In this document: positions 43,625 to 54,590 of the stretch, piece by piece | How positions within the stretch are numbered: position 1 is the first letter of the stretch | Layout: every line of letters begins with the position of its first letter | Origin: Lytechinus pictus | Lineage: Eukaryota > Echinodermata > Echinoidea > Temnopleuroida > Toxopneustidae | Assembly: GCF_037042905.1 (NCBI RefSeq) | Contig: NC_087247.1 | Location: 65,371,420-65,435,419 of the forward strand | Length of the DNA stretch: 64,000 nt | Direction: 5' to 3' | Notes under the pieces: model-generated | Databases searched by the model: none | What the model was told of the DNA's origin: nothing | The model's input: the letters and a program-made list of their open reading frames with translations, nothing else | Translations under genes and position numbers: made by a program

Positions 43625-45290
43625 TGGCCATCGCCACTAATACTACTACTTATACTAGGCCTACTACATGAATGATAATCTCAATGATATGAAGAAAATA
43701 AAAATCATCATAAAAATATGTTGTGTAATGGTGGTTATGACAACAACAGTACAAATGTCATTATTTCTCACGGCATTCAACATAAAAAATGGTAAAGGCG
43801 AAAAACTAATGAGCTGGTATTGAGATTTTGAGCAATCGGCACACGGGGGTCACACTAATGCTACAAAGCAAGAAAAGTGAGGTGTAGAGAGATGATTTTG
43901 ACAGCTCAAATCCAGGAAGATTATAAACTATTGGAGATATACAAACATGAGTAATGTGTGGGTTTGGCAGATAATTGTTAAATTTGTATTTTAGTATTCT
44001 AGTCTTTTCGAAGCAATTAAGAGGATATGAATAAAATCAAACGAAACAAGATCAATATGACTTTCTTTTTTTTCTCGAACTCCTTCTCTCCAACTGTGTC
44101 TCTCGATCTGATCTCTCTTCCATCTCCCACCTTACCTCTGAGAATAAATTCGCACGTCTGCATACAGTGACTCAGATAGATATCTGATGTATCGGACTGT
44201 ATTTGAGTAGACCCTTTTTTATTCAATTCTTGGTCGCGTACTGTATTCATTCCCCATGCTTATAAACACGTGCTCTGAAATCCCAATAAACAGATAAAGT
44301 GAAAGTTATTTCACTTGGAGACAACAAAGGCAGCAATATAGCTTTAAGATTTTATGTGGGTAGAAAAATCTTATTTTAGTTCAGATTATTGTAATCACCA
44401 CGCTCATTTTGCATGATTTAGCTGTAGATCCATAAATAAATCCGCTCAGTGAATTGCTATATTTTGTTAGATATACTCCTTTTTTTCGGAATCTGAACCG
44501 ATGCATTTAAAGAGAGATAGCTAGGTATCAAAATGGGGTTTTTTTTAGTTTAATTTTATAATTACTCATGTTTTTCTTTGTTTCTCGACTTGATATTTTT
44601 GTTGTAATCAAAGCACTGTCGATACCATTACAATCACAAACGACATAAAATCAATTTATTTTACTCAAAAGTAAAAATAGTGATGCCTTAACGAGTTTGG
44701 CTAGAACAGAATCAGCATTACATTTGTAAATGTACATAAATCGTGTTTTTTGTTTGGAACAATTTCGACATGCACGTACAAGCAACTTTGGAATCGCGTT
44801 CACAAGTGTCCATAAATTTGCGCATTTTTAAAGGTTTTATATATAATAAATGCACATATAAGGTAGATTGGTATAAAATGTTTTGTGGGGTTATCACACA
44901 TTGCCCTCATCCTTTGATTCGCTCAATGAAAAACAAATATTTGCTTAGGTTTCCTATCACTTTTTCCTTTTCCTTTCCTTTATTCGTTCGGAATCTTTAA
45001 AATTTGTCGGAAATATTGTGATAAATTGCCATTTGGATCAACTCTACATTTGGTCTCATTTCACATGGTCTAATACTAATTCGTCTACAACCCGCTCATC
45101 TACTAAACATTCCGTCTCATAGCCATTTAGCCCATTTACCATGCATTATGTTCGTTTTCCAGTTCAGGCTGAGGCTATACACATTTGTTTAATGTCCTCA
45201 TGGTTTTAAACTGCTTATAGAAATTTGACGTCTCCAAAAGACACAGATGCCGCTTATAACGCGATCAGAAATTCATTCAATATGATTGAA
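43625..45290. other. Unassigned AT-rich interval
   Basis: No gene, RNA or repeat family recognised. Confidence 0.5.
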
Positions 45291-45295
45291 CTTAA

Positions 45296-45720
45296 AGGTC
45301 AAGTCCATCCCATTGAATGAATAGAGAAAAATCAAACTAGCAAAACGCAGAAAAATTCATCAAATTCGGATTTAAAATAAGAAAGTCACATTTTAAAGTT
45401 TTGCTTATTTTTCACAAAACAGTGATATGCACAACTCGAATGAGATATTCGATGATGTCCCTCATTCACTATTTTTTTTTTATTGTTTGAATTAAACAAT
45501 ATTTGATTTAATAAAATACAAAATAGTGAATGGATGACGTCATCAGTCTCCTCATTTCCATACCCACCAGGATGTGCATATAACTATTTTGTGAAATTAA
45601 GCAAAGAAATGTCATAACTGTCTTATTTTACACCCGATTTTGATGAAATTTTTAGTGTTATGCTTGTTGGATTTTTCTCTTTTTATTCAAATTAACTTTT
45701 TGTTGGAGTGGACTTGTCTT
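45296..45720. mobile_element. 425-bp TTAA-flanked MITE (Kolobok-like)
   Basis: AGGTCAAGTCCATCCC at the left and, inverted, AAGACAAGTCCACTCC at the right, flanked by TTAA (45292-45295 and 45721-45724). Long imperfect inverted arms include 'AAATTCATCAAATTCGGAT' against 'ATCC/CCGATTTTGATGAAATTT'. I recall near-identical ends in sea-urchin genomic sequence, the main taxonomic hint in the window. No transposase. Confidence 0.85.
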
Positions 45721-45724
45721 TTAA

Positions 45725-46430
45725 TGACCTATTGGTGATCTTTGAATTGCAGACATCGAATTCGCAGTTGGCCTGGATTTCAGAGTCATAAACCTACACA
45801 CACCAATAATTTTGTTAATCTGTTGATTATTCCCCAAGTTACTGTTCAGAAATCAACTTGCATATCTATAATGAGCTGTGCACCTTTGACCTGTGGGCTC
45901 CTAAGCCTGTATTTTGGTGTCATCTACCCAGACACCAAACATTTGTTAATATCTGAAGAAGATTTCCACAGTTTTCATGCGGAAACCAACTCGCATATAT
46001 AATGAGATGTGAGCTTTGACCTTAATTTGGACTCCGATTTCAAACTTAGCCTGTACTTTGGTGTCATCTACCCAGACACTTGCCCCGGGGACCTCGACAC
46101 GACGTCTTTAGACAGTCGTGTTCGGGCTGCCGCAGTAACCCAGACACCAAACATTTTTAATATCTGGTGAATATTTCATAAATTATCATGCGGAAACCAA
46201 CTCGCATATAATAATGAACTGTGACCTTTCAGCCTGCGGACTCCGAATTCGAACTTAGCCTGTATTTTGGACAGGTGTCATCTACCTACACACCCAAATT
46301 TTTTTAAATCCATTAAATATTTTCGAGTTATTGCGCGGAAATAAATCAAGTGGGGGGACGGACGGAAGGACAGAAGGATGAACGGACAGGCCGGGACTTT
46401 GTCTGCGGGGGCATATATAATTAGATAAAC
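45725..46430 (+). repeat. Tandem repeat of ~130-150-bp units ending in GGACGGAC motif
   Basis: 'GGAAACCAACTCGCATAT.TAATGAG.TGTG' and 'CTGTATTTTGGTGTCATCTA' recur three or four times (near 45,855, 45,983 and 46,195). The array ends 'GGGGGGACGGACGGAAGGAC' and 'GGACTTTGTCTGCGGGGGCA', an end I have seen on invertebrate MITEs. The frame at 45742-46002 is a repeat translation. Confidence 0.7.
46080..46138. mobile_element. 59-bp hairpin insertion with 9-bp target duplication
   Basis: Within one repeat unit CCCAGACAC is duplicated exactly (46071-46079 and 46139-46147) around a 59-bp GC-rich insert absent from the sister units. The insert contains CGACACGAC opposite GTCGTGTTCG around GTCTTTAGACA, so it can form a stem-loop, plus a CCCCGGGG palindrome. 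No known element of this size comes to mind. Confidence 0.6.
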
Positions 46431-46564
46431 TGTTTACAAACCAAATGTTGATATTACAAAATGCAATAGAGAAAATTCAACCAAACGATCTGAGCCAACG
46501 GTCAGTTAGACAAAGTGAAAATTATACAAACTGATGGTTATATATAGCCATGCAGAATGGTGTT

Positions 46565-46799
46565 ACACTGTATTGGGCAAAATTTTAACCAACACGAGGG
46601 TAATTGTGTGTCCAACAAATTTGGGGCAGTATTTTACCCCATGCGAGAAGCATATTGTCCAGTTAGGTTAAAGAATAAGCAGCAATTTCTTTAGAATGGG
46701 CAAAATTTTCATAAATAAAAATGCCCAAAAGAAATGCCCAGTGTTGGTTGGACACATAATTACCCTCATGGAGCATTTTACCCATATTTTTTAGAGTGT
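46565..46799. mobile_element. 235-bp TIR element
   Basis: 'ACACTGTATTGGGCAAAATT' and 'GAGGGTAATTGTGTGTCCAAC' at the left pair with the inverse of 'GTTGGACACATAATTACCCTC' and 'ATTTTTTAGAGTGT' at the right. Arms run about 60 bp and the middle also folds (GGGCATTT..AAATGCCC types). Target duplication not clear. Confidence 0.7.
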
Positions 46800-47171
46800 A
46801 AACAATCTGAGAATGAGACCATCTGCTAGTAGACAAAGTGAATAAAAAGCATATATGCAGTTTGACTTGTTTCAATAAAATACATAATTATTTACATAAA
46901 AAACACTAAATGTTGAAAAAAAAATACTTCATAGACATTCATATTGCTTCAATTCTCATTCAATATTGTTCTGAAAAGTGGGAAATGGAGGCCAGGGTGT
47001 GGTAATTAAAAAGAAAAAAATCAGTACTCTGACATCAGTAACACCCTTGGTTTTAATTTAAATCACTAGTCTCTGACTGTTACTATGGTATCAGCTGACA
47101 GAGAATAAAAACTTGTCAGTGCTGACAAGCTTCATAAAATGGTACAGTGCATAAAAAAATTACAATTAGAA
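46800..47171. other. Unassigned interval
   Basis: No gene recognised. Confidence 0.45.
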
Positions 47172-47609
47172 CAGGGGCGGATCCGACTCCCGCCAACAGG
47201 GGGGGGGGGGGGCGAATTTTTTCACCCATATTTTCCCCGATCGGCCGCTCAAATTCGATTTTTGTTTGTTTGTTTCTTTGAAGGGGTTGTCTCAGTGGCG
47301 TAATGAGCCAAAATTTTGAGGGGGCTCGTTACGGCATATCGCGTAAAATTACTAAAACGTTGCAAGCAAGCGAGCAAAAAATATGACATTTTAATTACAA
47401 AAATTAAAGTTTGAGATGGATTTTGACATAACATTTGAAAAATTATAGGCCTATATTTCACACTTATCCCTTTCTCCCCATTTTCTTAGTCGTGAAAAAT
47501 TGGGGGGGGGGGGGGGCAAAACGCCGATGTCCTAACAGTCATTTCTTAGCTTTATTCTCATAAAACAACATCAAAAATGTAATAATCTCATAAGCCCTAT
47601 TTGAATAGT

Positions 47610-48300
47610 GCGAGCGCGAAGCGCGAGCTGAAATTTTTTGGAATTTCATGTATTTTGTCCTGAAAATTGAATATTCTGGGCAATGTTTGTGAACCTGAAC
47701 AAGATGCGTATGTAATTGTAAATAATTACTGCAAGCGCGAGCAGAAATTCTTAATATGGGCAGGCTTGATCGAAAAGGGACCTGTTAAGAATTAAGAACG
47801 ATGTGCAGTATAGCCATTAAGATGATACATATATTTCAACTTTTGCGAGCGCGAAGCGCGAGCTGAACTTTTTTTATCATTCCGACCTAAAAAAATTGAC
47901 ATACTAAGCACTTTTTGAAATAAACGGTATAGGTATAAAACTGAACAATTTATCCGAGCGTGAAGCGCGAGCGGAAAAAAATTGAGATTTCAGACCTAAA
48001 AATGGGACACTGTATTCATGTTTTGTAAATCATGAAAAAGGTAGTTCCTAAGGGGTTCCTACGTTGATCATGCGAACGCAAACTGGATAATTTTAGCACG
48101 TTTTGAATAAAGACCAAGCTGCCTATCTCAATAAACATGTCAATAATGCGAGCGCGAGCGGAAAATATTTGATATTCCGGTATGAAAAGGGTGAATTTAA
48201 GCACTATTATATCTAAAGCACTGTGTAGGGAAATTGTGAAGTGTATGTGGATATATAGCACTTAATAAATGATGCGAGTGCGAAGGGCGAGCTGATTTTT
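47610..48300 (+). repeat. Array of GCGAGCGCGAAGCGCGAGC units
   Basis: Full copies at about 47,610 and 47,845, a near-copy at 47,955 (GAGCGTGAAGCGCGAGCG), and reduced copies at 47,733, 48,148 and 48,275, with the same spacer words ('GAGATTTCAGACCTAAAAAT', 'ATTCCGACCTAAAAA') as at 35.7-36.3 kb. Decayed copies continue at about 49,549 and 49,757. Confidence 0.88.
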
Positions 48301-48662
48301 TTATTATTATTTTTAACATTCTAGGCCTAAGAACATTTTATCATCATATGAAAATGATGACTACCTTCCTCTTCCTCTTTCTAAGCGCGATAGGAACTTG
48401 TCGATATTCCTTTCTGAAAAGGGGAAAATTTAGTTATTAGGAATTCATTAAAATTTTATATTTATTAATGTAATAAGCCTAATGAGTGAGTGAAATTTGT
48501 TGACATTTTAGGCCTCTGCTGAAAACCGGATATTTTTAAGCACTTTTGTAATAATGAGTAGGATTTATGAGTTGATATAATTTTAACTATTAATTTATTT
48601 ATTATTTTTGATAAACTGTCGTAAAAGGGGGATTTTAAGAAGTTTGTTATAGAATTAATATA

Positions 48663-49483
48663 CAGTGCGTCCTACAAAAAACGAAACCGAGATTTATCGA
48701 TGATTTATCATAACTTAATCACAAAAACAATAGACAAATGACCTACCATTGTAAAGCTTAGAATCTCCTCTTTCATCTAAAATTACTTAGATTATTTCTC
48801 ATTCACGTATGAGTGAGCAAAAACAATTTGAAGAGGGGATACCAAAAAGTCATTTGGCGGACTGTATCTGCATCTTCAAAAAGAAAACCACATTTTTAAA
48901 AAGTTCAATATCTGCTCTTTATACCTCAATTACAGAAAATGGTAAAGAAAAAAAAAGTTCTGGTTATTTGAAATAAGGCTTGAATTTCAATAATTTCATA
49001 AAATGAATAGGTTTTACAGGCTATAGCGTTCAAACTCACTCGACACTCCGTTTTGTTGACGATCAGCCATGCATGAAGTCTTTTGTTAACCATGCGATAG
49101 CTTCTGTGGGAAACCGGTGAAAACACGTTTATTTAATGAAATTATGGAAATACAAGCATTGTTTCAAGGGAACGTAACTTTTTTACTTCTTGACCAGTTT
49201 TGTGATTAAGGTATCAAATAAAAGAGTAGATATTGAACTTTTTAGGCATGCGATTTTCTTTTTGGAATTCAGATACCCCCCGCCAAATGAGTTTTTGGTA
49301 TCCTTTCTTCAATTTGTTTTTGCTCACTCATGCGTGAATGAGGAATAATCTAAGTAATATCAGATGAAAAAGCAGATTCTTAGCTTTACATTGGTAGGTC
49401 ATTTGTCTATTTTATTTGTGATTTAGTTTTATGATAAATCGTCGCTTATATAATCTCGGTTTCGTTTTTTCTGGGACGCACTG
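48663..49483. mobile_element. 821-bp mariner-like element with ~200-bp terminal inverted repeats
   Basis: CAGTGCGTCCTACAAAAAAC at the left and, inverted, CAGTGCGTCCCAGAAAAAAC at the right, flanked by TA (48661-48662 and 49484-49485). The inverted repeat extends some 200 bp through 'GACAAATGACCTACCA' and 'CATTTGGCGG'. The middle has no transposase. It lies inside the 47172-49978 element. Confidence 0.88.
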
Positions 49484-49978
49484 TATAAAGAATTTTATGG
49501 AATAAACAAAGACAAGATGTAGGCCTATATACTGGGCAAATCAAATAATGCGAGCGCACAGCGTAAAAAGCTGCAAATGATATTCACACCATAAAACGGA
49601 CATTTTACAGAGCACTATAAAATTACATTGGTAAATCAAACAAAATAATAAAAGCTCAATGTCCGAGCTGAAATATGTTTTGTATATTGACTTAAAAACT
49701 TGATATTTTAAGCTACATATCAGCCTATTGAGCAAGATATGTCTCATCGAACAGGCTACGCGAGCGTGAGCGAAAATTTGATGATAAAGTGACATGAAAT
49801 ATGTATGTTTAAATTTTCCAAATCTTCCCCTGACCTTATTTTATTCACTCGTCTCCCTCCTCTTATTTTGCCCTTCTTTTTTTTCTTTCTTTCCCCTTCT
49901 TTTCTTTCTTCCCTCTTTTTCTTTTTGCTCCGCCAATGGCGGCGGGGGGGGGGGGGGGCTCCCCCGGATCCGCCTATG

Positions 49979-50362
49979 TAGAATAATCATGTAAAACTAT
50001 ATATTTGTAATATCCTTTAGCTTTTTCCAAATGTAAACGTTAAAACAGATCTCGTCAAGCAAATGCCGATATAACTGTCAAAAAATCTTACCACTGACTT
50101 TTGAAAATCATGGAAAATGATTAGTGCACAACTTGGAAATAGTTATACATGTACGTACATGTTTGTGGATAAATCATAAAGGTAGATGTTAATCATGAAG
50201 AACACATGGGCTTTAGCTAGAAACATTGATTTGAAGATATCTTTTATCTTGTTTCCTTGCCCAAAACACTTCAAAGAGCACCACTGTACCCCCCCTCACA
50301 CACTAAGGCCATTGTGATGATACGTGTATCTGCTCTTAATACATGGAGCTGTGATTCACATT
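49979..50362. other. Unassigned interval
   Basis: No gene recognised. Confidence 0.45.
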
Positions 50363-51385
50363 AACAAGTTGAATGCCTCTGGAGGTCTCACCTGCATCAC
50401 ACGTTCAATATGGCAGCAGTGCTGCGCTGACTTTGAAAACCATTATAAAATAATTATTCACAAAAAACACCATTCATATAATGATACAATACTACGTTCA
50501 TTGATATTTGACCTTGATCATGTGACCTAAAACTTGTCAGTGATATTTGATTACCCCTATATCCACATTTTATACACTATATCTATAGACTTTGAAAGTT
50601 ATGACAGCAATCTAATAATTACCTCTAAAATGGCCAAAGTTCAATGACCTGAAATGACCTTTGACTTTCGTCATGTGACCTTAAACTCGCATAAGATGTT
50701 CAGTGATACTTGGTTACTCTTATGTCCACGTTTTATGAACTAGACCAATACACTTACACGGATATAATGGTAATTCAACAAATACCCCCAACATGGCCAA
50801 AGTTCATCGACCTCAAATGACCTTTAACCTTTCATCATGTGACCTGAAACTTGCACAGGATGTTCAGAGATACTTGATTACTATTATGTCCAAGTTTCAT
50901 GAATCAGATCCATAAACTTTCAAAGTTATGATGGTAATTCAACAGATACCCCCATTTGGCCAAAGTTCATTGACCCTAAATGACCTTGGTCATGTGATGT
51001 GAAACGCAAGCAGGATGTTCAGTAATACTTGATTAACCTTATGTTTATGTTTCATGAACTAGGTCCATATATTTTCTAAGTTATGCTGACATTTCAAAAA
51101 CTTAACCTTATAGGTTAAGATTTTTATGTTGATTCCCCCAACATGGTCTAAGTTCATGGACCCTAAATGACCTTTGACCTTGGTCATGTGACCTGAAACT
51201 AAGGCAGGATGTTCAGTAATACTTGATTAACCTTATGGCCAAGTTTCATGAACTAGGTCCATATACTTTCAAAGTTATGCTGTCATTTCAAAAACTTAAC
51301 CTTCGGTTAAGATTTGGTGTTGACGCCGCCGCCGTCGGAAAAGCGGCGCCTGTAGTCTCACTACACTCTGCTTCGCAGGTGAGAC
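50363..51385 (+). repeat. GACCTTGATCATGTGACC element, copy 2
   Basis: Starts 'ACAAGTTGAATGCCTCTGG..GTCTCACCTGCAT' and ends 'TCTGCTTCGCAGGTGAGAC', the inverted TGCAGGTGAGAC end that copy 1 has lost. Five to six ~165-bp units lie between, including an intact TGACCTTTGACCTTGGTCAT near 51,168. It lies in the inferred long intron of the candidate plus-strand gene. Confidence 0.85.
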
Positions 51386-51985
51386 AAAAATGGCATAGGC
51401 TTAATTTTCATTTTGTCAATCATTGTCAAACTTGGGAAAAGTGTTGAGAAACAATGAAATATGAAATGTAAACCTACTTTAAATGATAAAAACTTAGTGA
51501 AAGAATACTGGAGATGTCTGAAATAGACTTTTGTTTACATTCAGATCCAGCTGGCACGAAAAAGGTAAAGGCTGTGCTTACCTATGGTTAAAATGTTAAT
51601 TTGGGTGGCAAAGTTATTACAAAATGTTTAAATGTATCTGTTTTATTTCAATTGGCTAAAAATACAAAAGAAATGTATGAAAAATGTACTGAACGGTCAG
51701 TTTGTTTTCGCCTTTTTTCTTTGACACAGCGTGAAAATTATAATTTCTGTGCAAATTTATTTCTGCAAGCTTTACAAAAATGGACAGTGCTCACTAAAGT
51801 GTAACATTCTGTCAAAATATATACTTTCATTTGATAGATGAGACTTAAACCCAAGAATATATATTTCTTGTATATTTTTCAATTCCCAGGATTTTTTCAA
51901 AGTTTAAACTTTTTATTGATACGCACTGTATTAACACACATTCTGTGGACTACAAACCAAACAATAAATTATCCTCTCTTTACAG

Positions 51986-52053
51986 AAGATTTCGATATAC
52001 ACAAAAACTTGTTGAACAAAAAGTTTAATGTATGCCATCCATACGACTTCTAA
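51986..52053 (+). CDS. Candidate terminal exon of the unrecognised plus-strand gene
   Basis: After a strong acceptor (ATCCTCTCTTTACAG) the frame set by one incoming base reads (E)DFDIHKNLLNKKFNVCHPYD then F and stop TAA at 52051-52053. The entry phase equals the exit phase of exon 31307-31423, and no obvious compatible exon lies between. An AATAAA follows at 52317-52322, with others near 52,512 and 52,727. I do not recognise the protein end. The gene would converge on PSMA2, whose stop is at 53,965. Confidence 0.42.
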
Positions 52054-52316
52054 TCTCATGAAGAGTTAGATAATTTACAGAGGATTACAAACTCAAGATA
52101 CAATGTTTAAATAATGAACTGGGAATATACTGAGAGCACCCTTGCCCTTCTTTCAATTAAAAAAAAAAGACAATTTCCTGTAAAAGAGAAGAATGCATCT
52201 ATGATTTGCACATATTGCATGTACATGATGGTTAACCAGCGACATCTCATAGTATCATCAGTGTTTTTCTTTGAATATTTGCTTAGAAAAGGAATCAATT
52301 AGTAAAATCTAAACAC

Positions 52317-52322
52317 AATAAA
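52317..52322 (+). terminator. Candidate polyadenylation signal AATAAA
   Basis: First AATAAA after the candidate terminal exon, about 265 bases past the stop. AATAAA is common in AT-rich DNA, so the link is weak; further copies lie near 52,512 and 52,727. Confidence 0.3.
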
Positions 52323-52759
52323 ACATAATATTAGTTCATATGCCAGCTATTTCTCTTTTTACACAAAGAAAGGTAAGATTTACAACTGCAAGAAATGAAA
52401 TACAAATATTGATAAACCACGGTGTTTTGATCCTGAGGTAAGAATATACTTTATGAAGTGTTGGACATGTGGAAATTGACAAGGAATTGCATGTATATCC
52501 ATTAAGAAAAGATTTAAAAAATAAATAAACAAGAATATGTAAGCTGGTGATTTCTGATGCAGTTTGTATATTTTTTAAATTTTGTTATTATGTATTTTAA
52601 TTGAATTACTAGGAGCTACAACTCGCAAGTTTTCATAAACCTTTTCTGTAGTTTCCTTTTTTTCTCTTATAGATGTCATCTTAATTCTTGTACATATTGT
52701 ATATTGTTTTTTATGCTGAGAAAACAAATAAATTGAACTGACCTGAATTCTTTTTATAT

Positions 52760-53964
52760 ATATCTAACTACATTTATACGCATGTATTTCATGGCTTGTT
52801 AACAACTTTCGACAAGAGATGACGCACCATTATTTCAAAATTTTATGAAACAGTAATGGGAAATCACTGGTCACAGATTTTATGGGAAATTGCTATGTAC
52901 TTCTTTCTAAGCATCTTTTTAAACACAACCAATGTATACTTCAACATGCCCATTCTTAATGGTGATCTCCTATTTGGATTCCCCTAGCTCAAATACATTC
53001 CTAAAAAAAGATCTCCTTGGTGCTTGTGTGATAACAACATCAAATAAGGATAAATAATGCTGCCAATATTAATCTAGGATAATATATCAATACCCCAAAC
53101 TGGATGGTTCAGACCGATATCAGAATGCTCCTAGATTCACAACAGTGACTGCAAGAAAATAAACATAACCCTTAGACCTACATTCAAATTTAGAATATTC
53201 AGATATTTATCAATGTGCGAGGATTCATTTATTTTTGACTGATTTTAGCACATTACCGATATTGTGGCTGAAAAAAAAAAAATTCACAACTCTTGTGGAA
53301 CAAGACAAATAATCCCAGGAATCACAAATGAACCATTATCAGTAGAACAGACAATACACAACAAGAAAGGGTAATCATTTTTTTAATTTACATTTTATGC
53401 AAGTACAATGTACAACTTATCATATCTTGCTACCTAACCACTGCCTATCTTTTTGAGATACCTCGATATACACATATGTCTGTCTGTCATACCAAGGGGG
53501 GGGGGGGGGGGGGGTATGGGTCTCAAGGCAATCAAGTTTTATGTATGACATAAGAAACATGATATTTCCCATTCTAATTCATTTACAATGAAAATCTGGC
53601 ATGACAGTGACTGATAAAAGAGCTAAGGCTTGAGAGAGAAATCTGAACTGATACTGACTGTTGCACACTAACTTGATTTGCTCCTGTATCAGAATAATGG
53701 AAAACTGATTTAATTTTGCAATACATTTTTTTTTTCAATTAATTAATCCCACTTTTATGGTTGCAATCAATATACATATCAAGAAAATAATAAAATGAAT
53801 TAGTTCCCAGCTTTGCTGTTTTTTTTAAAGGTAGGGCCCAAAGCAAAATTGATCACTCATATTCATTATTCAATCATTCCATACATGAAATATAACATGA
53901 AAAGATATCCAAATAGAAGGGGCACATGTGGCAGGTAGGAAGATATGAAAATATTGATGAAATG
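52760..53964. other. Intergenic and PSMA2 3' UTR region
   Basis: No gene on the plus strand. On the minus strand this holds the PSMA2 3' UTR; candidate poly-A signals are ATTAAA near 53,711 and AATAAA near 53,228. An 18-base G-run lies at about 53,497-53,514. Confidence 0.5.
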
Positions 53965-54081
53965 TTATGCTATTGATGCAAGATAATCCTTTACTTCTGC
54001 TGGAGCAAGCCTTCTGAATCCTGTCTCATTACATATTCCTATGTCGATGTTGTCCTCATTCATTTGACCTTCAAAGCTTTC
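53965..54081 (-). CDS. PSMA2: Proteasome subunit alpha type-2, last exon
   Basis: The exon begins in phase 0 after acceptor TCTTCTATAG and reads [20 protein letters not shown] then [18 protein letters not shown] and TAA. It matches the C terminus of vertebrate PSMA2 almost residue for residue (ESFEGQM.EDNI..GICNE.GFRRL.P.EVKDYLA.IA). Its phase agrees with exon 57485-57704, leaving no missing protein between them. The intron upstream contains a foldback repeat starting only 50 bases from the acceptor. Confidence 0.97.
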   Translation of the reverse strand, partial: ESFEGQMNEDNIDIGICNETGFRRLAPAEVKDYLASIA

Positions 54082-54131
54082 CTATAGAAGATAACAAGAA
54101 AAGGATGATGGGCATTAAAGCTTAGCTGCTA

Positions 54132-54590
54132 TAGAGTACCGAACTGTGATGTCACAAATTTTCACTTTTTGCATTTCAGCATTTTTTATACCATATTTTG
54201 GTAGAGCATGATGAAAAACTCCCACAACCCAAATGTGATGGGGATTGGTCCGTGGGGCCCCCAAGATATGACTTCATGAATACATTATTAGCCCCATTGA
54301 AGTCAATGTAGCCTATATATTATTGGCCTGGTTCTAAATGTAACCAGGCCAACAATACATTGAATTCAATGGGGATAGGTTCTAAATGTAACCAGGCCAA
54401 CAATACATTGACTTCAATGGGGCTAATTATGTATCCATGAGGTCATATCTCAGGCCCCCCATGGACCGATTCTCACCAAATTTTGAAAGTGGGGGTGATT
54501 CATCATGCTCGACCAGAATATGGTATCAAAAATGCTGAAAATCAGAAATACAAAAACAGTTTTTTGTGACGTCATCACTTCGGTACTCTA
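54132..54590. repeat. Foldback (long inverted) repeat in the PSMA2 last intron
   Basis: Two arms of about 190 bp are inverted copies: 'TAGAGTACCGAACTGTGATG' at the left, 'CATCACTTCGGTACTCTA' at the right, with 'GGGGCCCCC' and 'TTGAAGTCAATG' blocks between. The centre includes tandem 'TCTAAATGTAACCAGGCCAA'. The PSMA2 pre-mRNA would fold here into a long hairpin ending about 50 bases before the last exon. Confidence 0.88.

Larger units (their letters stand above)
47172..49978. mobile_element. 2.8-kb GGCGGATCC-type element carrying a 19-mer array
   Basis: It starts CAGGGGCGGATCCGAC and ends GGATCCGCCTATG. TAGAA abuts both sides, but an 8-bp duplication is not clear. G-runs near 47,200 and 49,945 mark the ends; another G-run (47,502) and 'CAGTGGCGTAATGAGCC' at 47,293 suggest a further nested MITE. 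It contains the GC-rich 19-mer array (47,610-48,300) and the 48663-49483 element. Confidence 0.6.

Noticed and set aside
45742..46002. 86-codon plus-strand frame
   Set aside because: Spans units of the ~140-bp tandem repeat; the 'CIS..SCAPLT' peptide is repeat-derived.
35674..48300. CRISPR-like array (short GC-rich repeat with spacers)
   Set aside because: Spacers are conserved between units rather than unique, are over 90 bp long, there are no cas genes, and the genome is eukaryotic.
51544..51563. 20-bp microexon (AG|ATCCAGCTGGCACGAAAAAG|GTAAAG) in the plus-strand gene
   Set aside because: Entry phase fits exon 31307-31423, but it exits in phase 0, which does not fit the terminal exon at 51986. 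The direct join is simpler.
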